A stretch of DNA of 64,000 nucleotides from Cesiribacter sp. SM1 (GTDB lineage Bacteria; Bacteroidota; Bacteroidia; Cytophagales; Cyclobacteriaceae): NCBI RefSeq assembly GCF_020178975.1, contig NZ_JAHXBU010000005.1:1-64000 (forward strand), written 5' to 3'. This document shows positions 27,587-36,470 of this stretch, piece by piece; positions within the stretch are counted from its first letter, which is position 1, and each line of letters starts with the position of its first letter. Below the pieces are notes generated by a model. The model saw nothing but the letters and a program-made list of their open reading frames with translations. It was not told where the DNA came from and ran no database searches. The position numbers were made by a program, and so were the translations under genes.

Positions 27587-28066
27587 TTATTCAGGTTTCT
27601 TCTTGGTATCATGCCACCGCTGTACTACCAGCGGAAGTTCTTTTTCCAGGTATTCCATGAATTCTATCACCTCCTGAAGCTTGTTATTGAAGCTTTCAGT
27701 TTCAGGAGTTCTCTGATTGAGTACTTTCTTTAGCAGCAGGTTGCCTTTCAGCATGCTTTCCAGGTGGCGGTGAACTTCTTTCTCCCAGGTTACCAGCCTG
27801 GTGCGGAAATAGCGTTTGCGGTCGCCTGGCAGGGTAATATAATCTATTCTGTTGATGGAGAGCAGAAAGTTAAGGCCATAGCTCGTAGCGCTTTTGCTTA
27901 AGTTCAGGGCCTCCCGTATTTCATCAAAAGTAAGTTCGGTTTTGTCAGCTATCAGAAGCAGAGAGATGATTCTGGCAGCAGCGGGCTGCAAGCCGTTCTG
28001 CTCATGGAAAACCCCCAGCTCTTCTATTAATGCTTTTTGTTCTTCAGATAGCTTAAGCTCTGTCAT
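27587..28066 (-). CDS. GbsR/MarR-type transcriptional regulator, paralogue 2
   Basis: 159 residues from ATG 28066 (MTELKLSEEQKALIEELG); a TTG two codons earlier is ignored. Winged-helix core: GLQPAAARIISLLLIADKTELTFDEIREALNLSKSATSYGLNFLLSINRIDYI, then a wing with GDRKRYF and a helical C-terminus for dimerisation. It aligns along its length with the regulator at 34296, the first gene of the efflux operon. It has its own -7 element at 28101. Likely a repressor of the efflux cassette or of membrane genes (inference). Confidence 0.88.
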   Translation of the reverse strand: MTELKLSEEQKALIEELGVFHEQNGLQPAAARIISLLLIADKTELTFDEIREALNLSKSATSYGLNFLLSINRIDYITLPGDRKRYFRTRLVTWEKEVHRHLESMLKGNLLLKKVLNQRTPETESFNNKLQEVIEFMEYLEKELPLVVQRWHDTKKKPE

Positions 28067-28100
28067 GTACAATTCTGTTGTTAAACATTACTATTACGGC

Positions 28101-28108
28101 CAAAGGTA
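28101..28108 (-). promoter_or_regulatory. -7 element of the second GbsR-like gene
   Basis: CAAAGGTA on the plus strand reads TACCTTTG, a full TAnnTTTG match, 35 bases before ATG 28066. Confidence 0.6.
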
Positions 28109-28176
28109 TGTAAAATACTTTAACCTGTATTTTGTTTATGAGGTAGAGGTACAAAAAAGCCCGGCCAGCCGCCTTA

Positions 28177-28419
28177 TCAGGCAGCTGCGTGGGTGTAAAC
28201 GAAGCGGGCAATATCGGTTACGGTTTCCACTGGCACCTCGTCCGGAATGGTAATATGATACTTTTTCTCCACTTCTAAAATAAGATCAACCACATCGAGC
28301 TGGTCTAAGCCAAGCTCTCTAAGATTATCCTTTACCAGTATGGCTGATTTACGAACACCTTTGTTCTTGCTGATCATACGTGTCACTGTGGCAACTATGG
28401 TTGGGTAAGTGTATTCCAT
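28177..28419 (-). CDS. Acyl-carrier-protein-like protein lacking the phosphopantetheine serine
   Basis: 80 residues: four-helix ACP fold with the recognition helix reading LRELGLDQLDVVDLILEVEKKYHITIPDE. In acyl carrier proteins this is xxLGxDSLDxVEL, and the Ser after Asp carries 4'-phosphopantetheine. Here the codon at that position is CAG (Gln), checked on the minus strand, and no other Ser is near. Thus it cannot be a normal acyl carrier. It may be a structural or regulatory relative. It lies between the RND permease and the second GbsR-like regulator, same strand, 116 bases after the permease. Confidence 0.85.
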   Translation of the reverse strand: MEYTYPTIVATVTRMISKNKGVRKSAILVKDNLRELGLDQLDVVDLILEVEKKYHITIPDEVPVETVTDIARFVYTHAAA

Positions 28420-28535
28420 GGCTTTTATTATTTAACTGATGGTAAATTTAAAATATACAAGCAAGTTTAGTGCCTTTTCTGGCCCGGGCAGAAAAGGCAC
28501 CAACTGCTTTTTACTTTTTAACAGTTTCTAAAACC

Positions 28536-31500
28536 CTATGCAGGTACATGTGCATGGGCTTGGTTAAGTTTTGCTTCTTCCAGTATGGCTGTTTCGTGCT
28601 CCAGCTCTTCGTGGGTTTTATCAACCAGCTCAATCTTTCTTTTCTTGTCGAGGCCAAACTTGGCCAGCAGACGGTCAAACAGGTAGTAGATCACCGGTAC
28701 CACAATCAGGGTAAGGAACATGGAGCTGGTAAGGCCGCCAATAAGTGCCCAGGCCAGGCCATTTTTCCATTCGGCACCTGCACCGCTTGCCAGGGCAATG
28801 GGCAGCATACCAATCACCATCGCCAGGGTGGTCATCAGAATTGGGCGGAAGCGGATACGCACGGCTTCGTCCAGCGCCTTCTTCACTTCTATGCCTTCTT
28901 CCTTCAGGTTGTTTGTAAAGTCTACCACCAGAATGGCGTTTTTGGCAACCAGGCCAATCAGCATGATGATACCCAGGATAGAGAAGATGCTAAGCGTGGA
29001 GGCCGACAGCGCCAGCGCCAGCAGCGCACCAATGATCGCCAGCGGAATAGAGAACAGTACTACCAGTGGGTACACATAGCTGTCGTACAGGCCTACCATG
29101 ATCAGGTATACAAAGATCAGGGCCGCGAGCAGGGCAGTGCCCAGGGAGCCAAAACCTTCTGACTGGTTCTTCAGGTCTCCACCATAACTTACGGTTACCT
29201 CATCGGGCAGTTGCATTTTACCAATACGCTCCTGGATTTCGGCACCAACCGAACCGGAAGGGCGGCCTACCACCTGCGAGTTAATGGTTACAGAAGCTAC
29301 CCGGTCCTGGCGCTCCAGTTTGGAAGGGCCGGAGGTTTGCTGAATATCGGCAAACTGGTTTAACCTGATGATCTCGCCACGGCTGTTTATAAACGACAGG
29401 TTACCGATGTCATTCACATCCTTGCGGTCGAACTGATCAAGCCTGATGTTGATGTCGTAGTCGTTGTCTGTGCCGCGGAACTGGGCATCGGTATTACCAT
29501 TAAAGGCAGTTTGCATACCGGCACCTACTACCTCCAGCGAAAGGCCCAGCTGCGACATTTTATCGCGGTCTACCGAAACGGCAATCTCGGGGTTACCTTC
29601 TTCTACTGATTTCTTCACCTCGGCGGTACCCTGTACCTGCTCTACCTCGGCCAGTACCTGGTCGGCAACGGGCATTAGTTTATCGAGGTTTGCACCCGAC
29701 AGGATCACCTGGATAGGGGCCTGGTTGGCATTGCCCACCATGCTCACCGGCAGTGCGGAGAACTTAACACCGGGAATGGTTTCTTCCAGGCCAATCTTCA
29801 CCTGACGGGAGAAGGTACTGGTGGTGAAATCTCTTTCTTTGCCATCTACAAGCGTAACGTTTACTTCTGCCAGGTAGGCAGTATTCTGGCCGGCCTGTGC
29901 CGAACCTGTGGTACCTACGGTGGTAAACACTTTGGTTACCTCAGGAAACTGCTGCAGGTACTCTTCTGTCTGGCGGGCAGCAAAGTTGGTTTGCTCTACC
30001 GTTGCATTTTTAGGCAGCTCCAGCTGTACAATAAACTCACCCCTGTCGCCGGCACTTACGAACTCACTGCCGATAAAGCCTGTAGGAATAAGGGCAACGG
30101 AAGCTACAAAGAGCACAAAGGTGGTAAGCAACACAACTATTTTGTGGTTGAACGACCAGCTAAGGGCTGCTGAGAATCCTTCGATCACGCGGTCCAGGAA
30201 GCGCTCGAATGCCAGGATAAATCTGCCGAAGAAGTTCTTATCCGACAGGTGCTCCAGTTTAGAGAAGCGGCTGGCCAGCAGCGGAATCAGGGTAAAGGCC
30301 ACAAACAAGCTAAGCATGGTTGAGATGGCTACTACTACCGAGAACTGGCGCAGAATATCAGATACCAGACCGGTTGACATGGCAATCGGCACAAACACCA
30401 CCACAATTACCAGGGTAATGGAGGTAACGGTGGCCATAATCTCGCGGATACCATCGTAGGCAGCCTGTGCAGGCTTTTTGCCCATCTCCATGTGGCGGTA
30501 AATGTTCTCAATTACCACAATGGCGTCGTCTACCAGGATACCCACCACCAGTGAGAGGCCCAGCAGGGTCATCAGGTTCAGGGAGTAGCCCAGCAGGTTA
30601 ATGGCAATAAAGGTGGCAATTAACGAAGCCGGGATAGAGATCATTACGATTAGGGCATTGCGCAGCGAGTGCAGGAACAGCAGCATTACTACGGCAACCA
30701 GTATAACCGCCAGCACAAGGTCGTGAATAACGGCATCGGCGGCCTCCAGGGTAAACACAGAGCTGTCTTTGGCAATCACAAAAGATAGGCCTTCGGCAGC
30801 ATATACCTGCTCCAGCTTTGCGAGTGCCTGGCGGCTAAGCTCACTTACTTCCACGGCATTGGCATCAGACTGTTTTTGAATAGACAAACCGATGGAGTTC
30901 TGCAGGTTTACCCGCGTAATTACTTCGGTGTCTTTTTCAGCATCCTGTACTTCGGCCACATCGGCCAGGCGCACTACGCTGCCATTAGGGTCCTGCTTCA
31001 GCACCAGGTTACGCAGCTGGTCTACAGAGTCGTACTTACCTGCCAGACGAATCAGGGTCTGACCCTCTTCGTTCTTGATCTTACCGGTAGGAAAGTCGAG
31101 GTTGGAGTAGCGGATTTTCTGTTGTACCTGAGAGATGGAAAGACCATAGGCCTCCAGCTTGTCGGCATTTATGTTTACCTTGATTTCCCGCTCCTGGCCA
31201 CCCAGAATTTTAACCTGGGCAACACCTTGTATGCGTGAAAGCTCCGGCTTGATCTTGTTTTCTACCAGGTCGTAAAACTCGGTAGACGACATATTAGCCG
31301 TGGCACCCAGCTGCAGGATGGGCATATCATCAAAGTCGAACTTACCCAGAGCAGGGGCATCTGCATCGTCGGGAAGGTTGCTAAGAATGGCGTTTACTTT
31401 ACGCTGGGCATCCTGCAGGCTTAGGTCTACATCGGTGCCCTGGTTCAGCTGAATAACAATTACAGAGAAGCTCTCCTGCGAGGTGCTTTTAATCTCCTTA

Positions 31501-31730
31501 ATGTTCTCCAGTGAAGAAAGTGCATCTTCCAGCTCCTTGGTTACCGAGTTCTCCACCTCAGCAGGCGATGCACCCGGATAGATGGTGGTTACGGTAAGTA
31601 CCGGGGGAGAAAATTTTGGCAATAGTTCGTAGTTCAACGAGAAGTAGCTTACCAGGCCCAGCAGCGTGAGCACCGTAAACACTACCACCACAATGGTTGA
31701 ACGTTGTATGGATAGTTTGGTAATATTCAT
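28536..31730 (-). CDS. RND efflux permease (AcrB/HAE1 type)
   Basis: 1064 residues, the usual length for resistance-nodulation-division pumps. Typical start MNITKLSIQRSTIVVVVFTVLTLLGLVSYFSLNYELLPKF; porter motifs PGASPAEVENSVTKELE and TTGSAQAGQ; transmembrane block with GLSLVVGILVDDAIVVIENIYR carrying the paired Asp of the proton relay, and the second repeat RFRPILMTTLAMVIGMLPIALASGAGAEWKNGLAWALIGG. Inner-membrane proton-driven pump working with the adaptor and TolC genes just upstream. Substrates (drugs, dyes, lipids) cannot be told from sequence. Confidence 0.96.
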   Translation of the reverse strand: MNITKLSIQRSTIVVVVFTVLTLLGLVSYFSLNYELLPKFSPPVLTVTTIYPGASPAEVENSVTKELEDALSSLENIKEIKSTSQESFSVIVIQLNQGTDVDLSLQDAQRKVNAILSNLPDDADAPALGKFDFDDMPILQLGATANMSSTEFYDLVENKIKPELSRIQGVAQVKILGGQEREIKVNINADKLEAYGLSISQVQQKIRYSNLDFPTGKIKNEEGQTLIRLAGKYDSVDQLRNLVLKQDPNGSVVRLADVAEVQDAEKDTEVITRVNLQNSIGLSIQKQSDANAVEVSELSRQALAKLEQVYAAEGLSFVIAKDSSVFTLEAADAVIHDLVLAVILVAVVMLLFLHSLRNALIVMISIPASLIATFIAINLLGYSLNLMTLLGLSLVVGILVDDAIVVIENIYRHMEMGKKPAQAAYDGIREIMATVTSITLVIVVVFVPIAMSTGLVSDILRQFSVVVAISTMLSLFVAFTLIPLLASRFSKLEHLSDKNFFGRFILAFERFLDRVIEGFSAALSWSFNHKIVVLLTTFVLFVASVALIPTGFIGSEFVSAGDRGEFIVQLELPKNATVEQTNFAARQTEEYLQQFPEVTKVFTTVGTTGSAQAGQNTAYLAEVNVTLVDGKERDFTTSTFSRQVKIGLEETIPGVKFSALPVSMVGNANQAPIQVILSGANLDKLMPVADQVLAEVEQVQGTAEVKKSVEEGNPEIAVSVDRDKMSQLGLSLEVVGAGMQTAFNGNTDAQFRGTDNDYDINIRLDQFDRKDVNDIGNLSFINSRGEIIRLNQFADIQQTSGPSKLERQDRVASVTINSQVVGRPSGSVGAEIQERIGKMQLPDEVTVSYGGDLKNQSEGFGSLGTALLAALIFVYLIMVGLYDSYVYPLVVLFSIPLAIIGALLALALSASTLSIFSILGIIMLIGLVAKNAILVVDFTNNLKEEGIEVKKALDEAVRIRFRPILMTTLAMVIGMLPIALASGAGAEWKNGLAWALIGGLTSSMFLTLIVVPVIYYLFDRLLAKFGLDKKRKIELVDKTHEELEHETAILEEAKLNQAHAHVPA

Positions 31731-31757
31731 TTAGTCTGTTTCTTAAAGAGAAGAACC

Positions 31758-32813
31758 TTATTTCATCACGCTCACGGCAGTACCTTCTCTGAGGTTGATC
31801 TGTCCGTTAAGCACTACCTGTTCGCCTTCTGTCAGGCCTCCGGTAATTTCAACCAGGTTGCCGGCTACGGTGCCAATGGTTACATCCTTCAGGTGTGCTT
31901 TACCCGCCTGCACTACATATACCTTAGGGTTCTGCAGGCTGGTGGCAATAGCATCGCGCTCAATCAGCAGCGCCGGGCGGGTATCGGCTATTTCAAAATA
32001 AGCGTTACCATACATACCGGCTCTTAAGGCAGTTTCAGCAGAGTTATTCACCTGAATTTCGATGTCGTATTTCAGCGACTTATCTGCATTGGCGCCAATG
32101 GCGGTAACGGTGCCTTCAAATGCTTTATCCGGCATTACGTTGGCACTAACTTTTGCTTTGGCCCCCTTCTGGATCAGCATTACCTCCTGCTCCGATACTT
32201 TTGTATTCAGCTTCAGCTTATCTACATTCACAATGTCGAACAGCTTTGAGCCTGGGTTCAGGAAAGAACCAATCTCAATATAGCTCTCGTTGATCACGCC
32301 GCTGATAGGCGCTACAATGCGCGATTTCTCCAGGCGCTGGCGTGCAGTGATCAGGTTAGCCTGAGCATTCTCGAAGCCCAGCTTTACATCTTCCAGCTGA
32401 CGCTGGGTAATGGCATCGCCTGCGGCAAGCTTCTCAAAGCGTTCCAGGTCTTTTTTGAATTTCTCAAAGTTGGCCTGTGCGGTAATTACATTGGCGCGGA
32501 GCACCTCGTTCTCTACCTGTGCCAGCACCTCGCCAGCTTTCACGGCATCGCCTTTGCGCTTGTTCAGCTTTATAACCTGGCCCTGTGTTTCCGACATCAG
32601 GCTAAGGCTCTGGATAGGTGTAAAGGTGCCATTAATGGTAAAAGACTTATCGATGGTGCCCGTTTTTGGCGTAGTAAGCACCACAGGAATGGCTTTGCTG
32701 GTTTGTGAAGCAACCGCTGCTGCGGTTGCCATTTCCTTTTTGTTGTTGGCCAGGGTTACTGCAATACCACCAATGGCAACAAGTACCAGTACTATATAAA
32801 TTACTTTTTTCAT
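31758..32813 (-). CDS. RND periplasmic adaptor (membrane fusion protein)
   Basis: 351 residues. N-terminal membrane or signal helix (KVIYIVLVLVAIGGIAVTLA). The biotinyl-lipoyl-like halves are SLMSETQGQVIKLNKRKGDAVKAGEVLAQV and SRIVAPISGVINESYIEIGSFL, separated by a helical hairpin (RANVITAQANFEKFKKDLERFE). Beta-barrel and membrane-proximal domains end VVLNGQINLREGTAVSV. It bridges the permease and the TolC-like channel. Gaps to its neighbours are 27 and 13 bases, so one operon. Confidence 0.95.
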   Translation of the reverse strand: MKKVIYIVLVLVAIGGIAVTLANNKKEMATAAAVASQTSKAIPVVLTTPKTGTIDKSFTINGTFTPIQSLSLMSETQGQVIKLNKRKGDAVKAGEVLAQVENEVLRANVITAQANFEKFKKDLERFEKLAAGDAITQRQLEDVKLGFENAQANLITARQRLEKSRIVAPISGVINESYIEIGSFLNPGSKLFDIVNVDKLKLNTKVSEQEVMLIQKGAKAKVSANVMPDKAFEGTVTAIGANADKSLKYDIEIQVNNSAETALRAGMYGNAYFEIADTRPALLIERDAIATSLQNPKVYVVQAGKAHLKDVTIGTVAGNLVEITGGLTEGEQVVLNGQINLREGTAVSVMK

Positions 32814-32826
32814 GTTCGTTGAAAGT

Positions 32827-34254
32827 CTATTTAGTGAGTGAAGCGATTTCGCCTGTTGCTTTCAGATAGTTAAGCTGGGCAATCTGGTTTTTAAGTTTTT
32901 CGTTGTTCAGGTTGGTTTGTGCTTCGCGTAGTGATACCTCGGCCTCCAGCAGATCGGTTAGTGGCGAAATGCCTTCTTTATAGAGCTGGTTGCTGGTATC
33001 GTATACCTCCTGTGCCAGGGCTACGTTTTCTTCCTGTGCTGCAATGGCCATGCGGCTGTTTTCCAGCTGGCTGATTGCATTTTCCACCTCTACCTGGGTA
33101 TTCTTGTTCAGCTTCTTGATGTCTTCATCCACCTTTTTAACCTCGAGCGCTGCCTGACGTACTTTTGAGCGCTTCTGGAAACCATCGAAAATGGGAACGT
33201 TAAGCTGCAGGCCCACCACCGTGGTGTTAAACCAGGGCGACTCGCTGCTGCTGGCAAAAAGCTCATTACGCTGCGTTAAATAGCTGTAGTTACCATAGGC
33301 AGCCAGCGTAGGGTAGTAGCCAGCCTGTATGTTCTTTATCTGGTAATCGGTAAGCTCCTTTTGCTTGTTCAGCAAGCGGTACTCTATTTTCTGATCGGGG
33401 TTGATGCCGGCGCCGCTGGCCAGGGGTATGATGTTTTTGCCCAGACCGCCTTCGCTGTTCAGGGCAATGGTTTGCTCAAGCGGCATGCCCATGAAAAACT
33501 TCAGGTAATTAAGCTGCTGCTCCAGGCCTGTGGTTAAGCTTTGCTTCTGGTTCTGCAGGTTTACCCTGTTTACTTTTACCCGGTTCAGGTCTACCTTTTT
33601 TACCAGGTCGTTCTCGTACTGCAGCTGCAGAATTTTCTCCAGCTGGGCCAGGCGCTCCAGGTTCGCATTGATAATATTAAACTGCTCCTGGGTCTGCAGA
33701 ATCATCAGGTATGAGCTGCTGATGTTGTAAACCACCTCTTCTTCAGTCATTTCCTTGCGCAGCTGGTAAAGATCCTGGGCGCTTTTGGCAGCCTGCAGAC
33801 CTATAAAGAACGATTTGCTGAACAGCAGCTGGCTTACCTGCAGTCCTCCCTGCACATTATAATCCTTACCGAACTGCACCGGCAAGTCGTTTTCCATGCC
33901 AAACATGGCGCCAGGCAGAATCTGGGTAGGGAGTGATGGGTAGTACTCCAGTTTACCGGAACCACTGATCTGTGGCAGGCCAGATCCTTTAACTTCTTTT
34001 ACCTGGTTCTCAGAGATCTGCTGATCGTAAACAGCCTTTGCAATGTCTTCGTTGTTCTTCAGGGCATAGGCAATACATTCCTGCAACGTCATGGCTTTAG
34101 TTTGCGGTAGCACCTGCTCCTGCGGCAGGCGATCCTGCGGCAGGCGATCCTGCGGCAGGCGGTCCTGCGGCAGGCTTTGTGCTCCTACCGGTCCCACCAG
34201 CATTAGCAGCATGAGCGCCAGAGCAGCATTTTTGTTCATCTTTCCTAACTTCAT
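32827..34254 (-). CDS. TolC-family outer-membrane efflux protein with N-terminal LPQDR repeats
   Basis: 475 residues: signal peptide ending near VGAQS, then a stretch of four tandem pentapeptides (LPQDR LPQDR LPQDR LPQEQ), then two outer-membrane efflux domains with long alternating helices (MTLQECIAYALKNNEDIAKAVYDQQ, PIFDGFQKRSKVRQAALEVKKVDEDI, VALAQEVYDTSNQLYKEGISPLTDLLEAEVSLREAQTNL). It forms the outer-membrane duct for the pump. The repeat region is not part of the TolC fold and may be a flexible mature N-terminus. Confidence 0.95.
   Translation of the reverse strand: MKLGKMNKNAALALMLLMLVGPVGAQSLPQDRLPQDRLPQDRLPQEQVLPQTKAMTLQECIAYALKNNEDIAKAVYDQQISENQVKEVKGSGLPQISGSGKLEYYPSLPTQILPGAMFGMENDLPVQFGKDYNVQGGLQVSQLLFSKSFFIGLQAAKSAQDLYQLRKEMTEEEVVYNISSSYLMILQTQEQFNIINANLERLAQLEKILQLQYENDLVKKVDLNRVKVNRVNLQNQKQSLTTGLEQQLNYLKFFMGMPLEQTIALNSEGGLGKNIIPLASGAGINPDQKIEYRLLNKQKELTDYQIKNIQAGYYPTLAAYGNYSYLTQRNELFASSSESPWFNTTVVGLQLNVPIFDGFQKRSKVRQAALEVKKVDEDIKKLNKNTQVEVENAISQLENSRMAIAAQEENVALAQEVYDTSNQLYKEGISPLTDLLEAEVSLREAQTNLNNEKLKNQIAQLNYLKATGEIASLTK
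34118..34177. repeat. Four 15-bp tandem repeats inside the TolC-family gene
   Basis: Units at 34118, 34133, 34148 and 34163 begin TCCTGCGGCAGGC. The first two are identical and the last two differ only at their ends. Each encodes LPQDR on the minus strand. In-frame unit length means slippage changes the protein length without breaking the gene. Confidence 0.9.
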
Positions 34255-34295
34255 ATCTTAGAGAGTGTAATTCATTTGGTTCTTAATAAAAAGAA

Positions 34296-34769
34296 CTAAG
34301 CTGCTAAATTTTTTTCTTTATTTTTCCAGTCCTGCATAAGCTGGGGCAAACGGCCCGATACATAATCCAGGAAGCTGCTTAGTTCTTTGATCTTGGTATT
34401 ATATTCTGGTGTGCTGCTGGTGCGGGTTTCCAGTACCTGTTGCAGCAGTTCATTAAAGCCTGTAATGTTTTGCATTTGCTTTACGAACTCATCCTGCCAG
34501 TTGGCCATTTTAAGGCGGAAATAACGCTTTCTGTCTCCACAGTGCGTAATATATTCCAGCATATCGTTCTGTAACAGAAAGCTAAGTGCATTGCTGGTAG
34601 CGCTTTTGCTCAGGAGCAGGGCCTCACAAACCTCATCAAAAGTAAGCTCGGGCGTATCGGCTACATAAAGCAGTCCAATAATACGAGCCGCTGCCGGCCG
34701 CTGGCCTTTTTGCTCCAGGGCAACGCCAATCTTCTCAATTAAAGTTTTATGTTTTTCTGTTAATTCCAT
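34296..34769 (-). CDS. GbsR/MarR-type transcriptional regulator, first gene of the RND operon
   Basis: 157 residues from ATG 34769 (MELTEKHKTLIEKIG), which aligns with the start of the paralogue at 28066 and is preceded by GGAG; an ATG 15 bases upstream is possible. Core: QRPAAARIIGLLYVADTPELTFDEVCEALLLSKSATSNALSFLLQNDMLEYI, followed by CGDRKRYFRLK. Family knowledge: autorepressing local regulator of the operon it heads. TolC starts 42 bases later. Confidence 0.9.
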   Translation of the reverse strand: MELTEKHKTLIEKIGVALEQKGQRPAAARIIGLLYVADTPELTFDEVCEALLLSKSATSNALSFLLQNDMLEYITHCGDRKRYFRLKMANWQDEFVKQMQNITGFNELLQQVLETRTSSTPEYNTKIKELSSFLDYVSGRLPQLMQDWKNKEKNLAA

Positions 34770-34804
34770 TCTTCGTCGCTCCATGCTTTAGTTGAAGAAC
34801 GTAG

Positions 34805-34833
34805 CAAAGATATGAATAGTTTTGTTGGTTCAA
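34805..34833 (-). promoter_or_regulatory. Canonical promoter of the GbsR-TolC-adaptor-permease operon
   Basis: On the minus strand TTG (34833-34831), an 18-base spacer and TATCTTTG (34812-34805) match the -33/-7 arrangement of Bacteroidota. The ATG at 34769 follows 35 bases later. The AT-rich flanks could hold the operator for the regulator. Confidence 0.7.
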
Positions 34834-34984
34834 TAAATTATGAACTAAAAATATTTTAAACTTGCTGATAGGTCACTACCTGTAGATTTGCCATGGTATT
34901 CGCTCTATAAATGCCTCCACAGCTGCTTTAGTACAGTTTTTTGGCTGGGTCAGAGCCTGTTGTTTTTATTTGCAGCCCTGCCTG

Positions 34985-35548
34985 CTATAGATATATAAAG
35001 GTACTGCGGAAAAAGGTAGTGGAGATGTGCTGCCGCCAGTGGTCGGCAGGATGCATGAGTATAAGCTGGCGGTAGTTGGTGTGCAGGTACTGTAATTGCG
35101 CAAACAGCAGCTTTGCCTGGGTGCTTACCTCCAGATCGGGATAAACTTCTCCGGCTGACTGCCCGGCAGCCAAAAGCCTCTCCAGTTCGGCAGATACTTC
35201 CTCCAGGTACTGAAGCAGCATCCGGTGGTTTATTTTGTGTTTTTTCTTCAGGTATTCTAATTCACCAATGGGTATTATTTCACTGAGAGAGAGCAGGTGA
35301 TCAATGATGAACTGCAGTTTATTGCGCAGTGGGCCAGGCTGCTGTATGCCGGCCAGAAATTCTTCTTTTTCCTGCTTCAGAAAAGTAGATCCCAGGCACT
35401 CTATCAGTAATTCTTTACTGCCAAAAAGCTCGTAAATAGTTTTTTTGGAAGTGCCACACCTACTGGCTACCTCATCGATCAGCAAGCGCTGGAGGCCATA
35501 ACGGTATATAATATCACGGCAGGCGGCCAAAATAAAGTCTCTGGTCAT
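34985..35548 (-). CDS. TetR/AcrR-family transcriptional regulator
   Basis: 187 residues. Helix-turn-helix at ~1-50: FILAACRDIIYRYGLQRLLIDEVASRCGTSKKTIYELFGSKELL, a clear TetR N-terminus (the first helix is slightly short). The C-terminal ligand domain is helical, with a dimerisation end QHISTTFFRSTFIYL. It lies upstream of the efflux operon, same strand but separated by 200 bases and the operon promoter. It may regulate efflux or a gene outside; ligand unknown. Confidence 0.9.
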   Translation of the reverse strand: MTRDFILAACRDIIYRYGLQRLLIDEVASRCGTSKKTIYELFGSKELLIECLGSTFLKQEKEEFLAGIQQPGPLRNKLQFIIDHLLSLSEIIPIGELEYLKKKHKINHRMLLQYLEEVSAELERLLAAGQSAGEVYPDLEVSTQAKLLFAQLQYLHTNYRQLILMHPADHWRQHISTTFFRSTFIYL

Positions 35549-35988
35549 GAATTAGGCCAATAGCAAAACCTGATGCTTGATTTTTATACTGCAAATGAAA
35601 TATATGTAGTTCTAAACAAAAAGAACCAAGGGAAAAATTTAATTTAGTCAGGGTTTGAGGTGTATGCAGCAATGTCTGGTTGCCGGCGAACAGGCCTAAT
35701 GCTTTTACAGGCAGCTAAAGGGCAGGCCGGACGGTTATGGCTAAATCTTTCTTTAAAAATGAGACATGGCTTGAAAAAAGCCGTAAGAAAGACCAAGCAT
35801 ACTGTATTATATATGGGTGATGAAAACAGTACGCTTGTGCCTGGTAATAGCATTGATTTCCTATTGCTTAACAGGCAGTTTTTTGATATAAAAGGCTGAT
35901 TATAAAACCTATCACCTCAAAAGCCGTAAGTATAGGTAGTAACAAATACTTTTATTAGTATTTATTTTTTAACTTAAATTTTTTAGTT
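35549..35988. other. Divergent intergenic region with an inverted repeat near 35944-35963
   Basis: No supported gene; a weak 79-codon frame at 35660-35899 has no family-like features. AAATACT (35944-35950) and AGTATTT (35957-35963) form a seven-base inverted repeat 25 bases before the ATG at 35989, a possible operator or 5' hairpin. Confidence 0.4.
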
Positions 35989-36330
35989 ATGGCAGAGATT
36001 AGAGTAGACGATAATAATAAGAATAATAATAGATCAATATGGCCATGGATTCTTGGCGCACTTTTACTGATAGGTTTGATTTGGGGTGTTTCAGCACTTA
36101 CCGATGATAACGAGATGCAGGAAGCGGAACGGGTAGAAACCGTTGATGACAGAGAAGTAAGGCCTATTGAGCAGGAGCGAGTACGTAACGATCAGTACGA
36201 GAATGATCGTATGATGGAAAACGAAACCATGCGTAATGATAATACTATGGAGAACGATGGTTTGATCGAAGATGAAACTATGCGTAACGACAGGGTAAGA
36301 GATGATGCTTTGATTGAAGATAATCAGTAA
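35989..36330 (+). CDS. Single-pass membrane protein with repetitive acidic tail
   Basis: 113 residues: short polar N-terminus with an Asn/Asp/Lys run (DDNNKNNNR), one membrane helix (IWPWILGALLLIGLIWGVSAL), then a ~75-residue acidic, low-complexity tail. The tail contains recurring units such as NDxxMENETMRND, NDGLIEDETMRND and DDALIEDN. No family recognised. The helix orientation is unclear; the tail could lie in the periplasm. Own terminator follows. Confidence 0.8.
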   Translation: MAEIRVDDNNKNNNRSIWPWILGALLLIGLIWGVSALTDDNEMQEAERVETVDDREVRPIEQERVRNDQYENDRMMENETMRNDNTMENDGLIEDETMRNDRVRDDALIEDNQ

Positions 36331-36353
36331 TCATCCCCACGCTAATAAATAAA

Positions 36354-36389
36354 AAAGACCTGAGGCTTGATTGCTTCAGGTCTTTTTTT
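36354..36389 (+). terminator. Intrinsic terminator of the acidic-tail gene
   Basis: AAAGACCTGA pairs with TTCAGGTCTTT around an 11-base loop, then a run of seven T. Confidence 0.85.
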
Positions 36390-36470
36390 GTCTGTACCCT
36401 GCAGGGGCAGAGGGCAGTTTACTTGCCTTGACAGTATTCTTGAACAGATATAAGCTATATCAGCAATTTC

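Noticed and set aside
28470-29162. 230-codon plus-strand frame opposite the RND permease
   Set aside because: Shadow of the permease; rich in Gln/His from antisense codons, no signal or domain.
35660-35899. 79-codon plus-strand frame between the TetR gene and the acidic-tail gene
   Set aside because: Composition and start context are not convincing, an opposite-strand frame of equal length overlaps it, and no family-like feature is visible.
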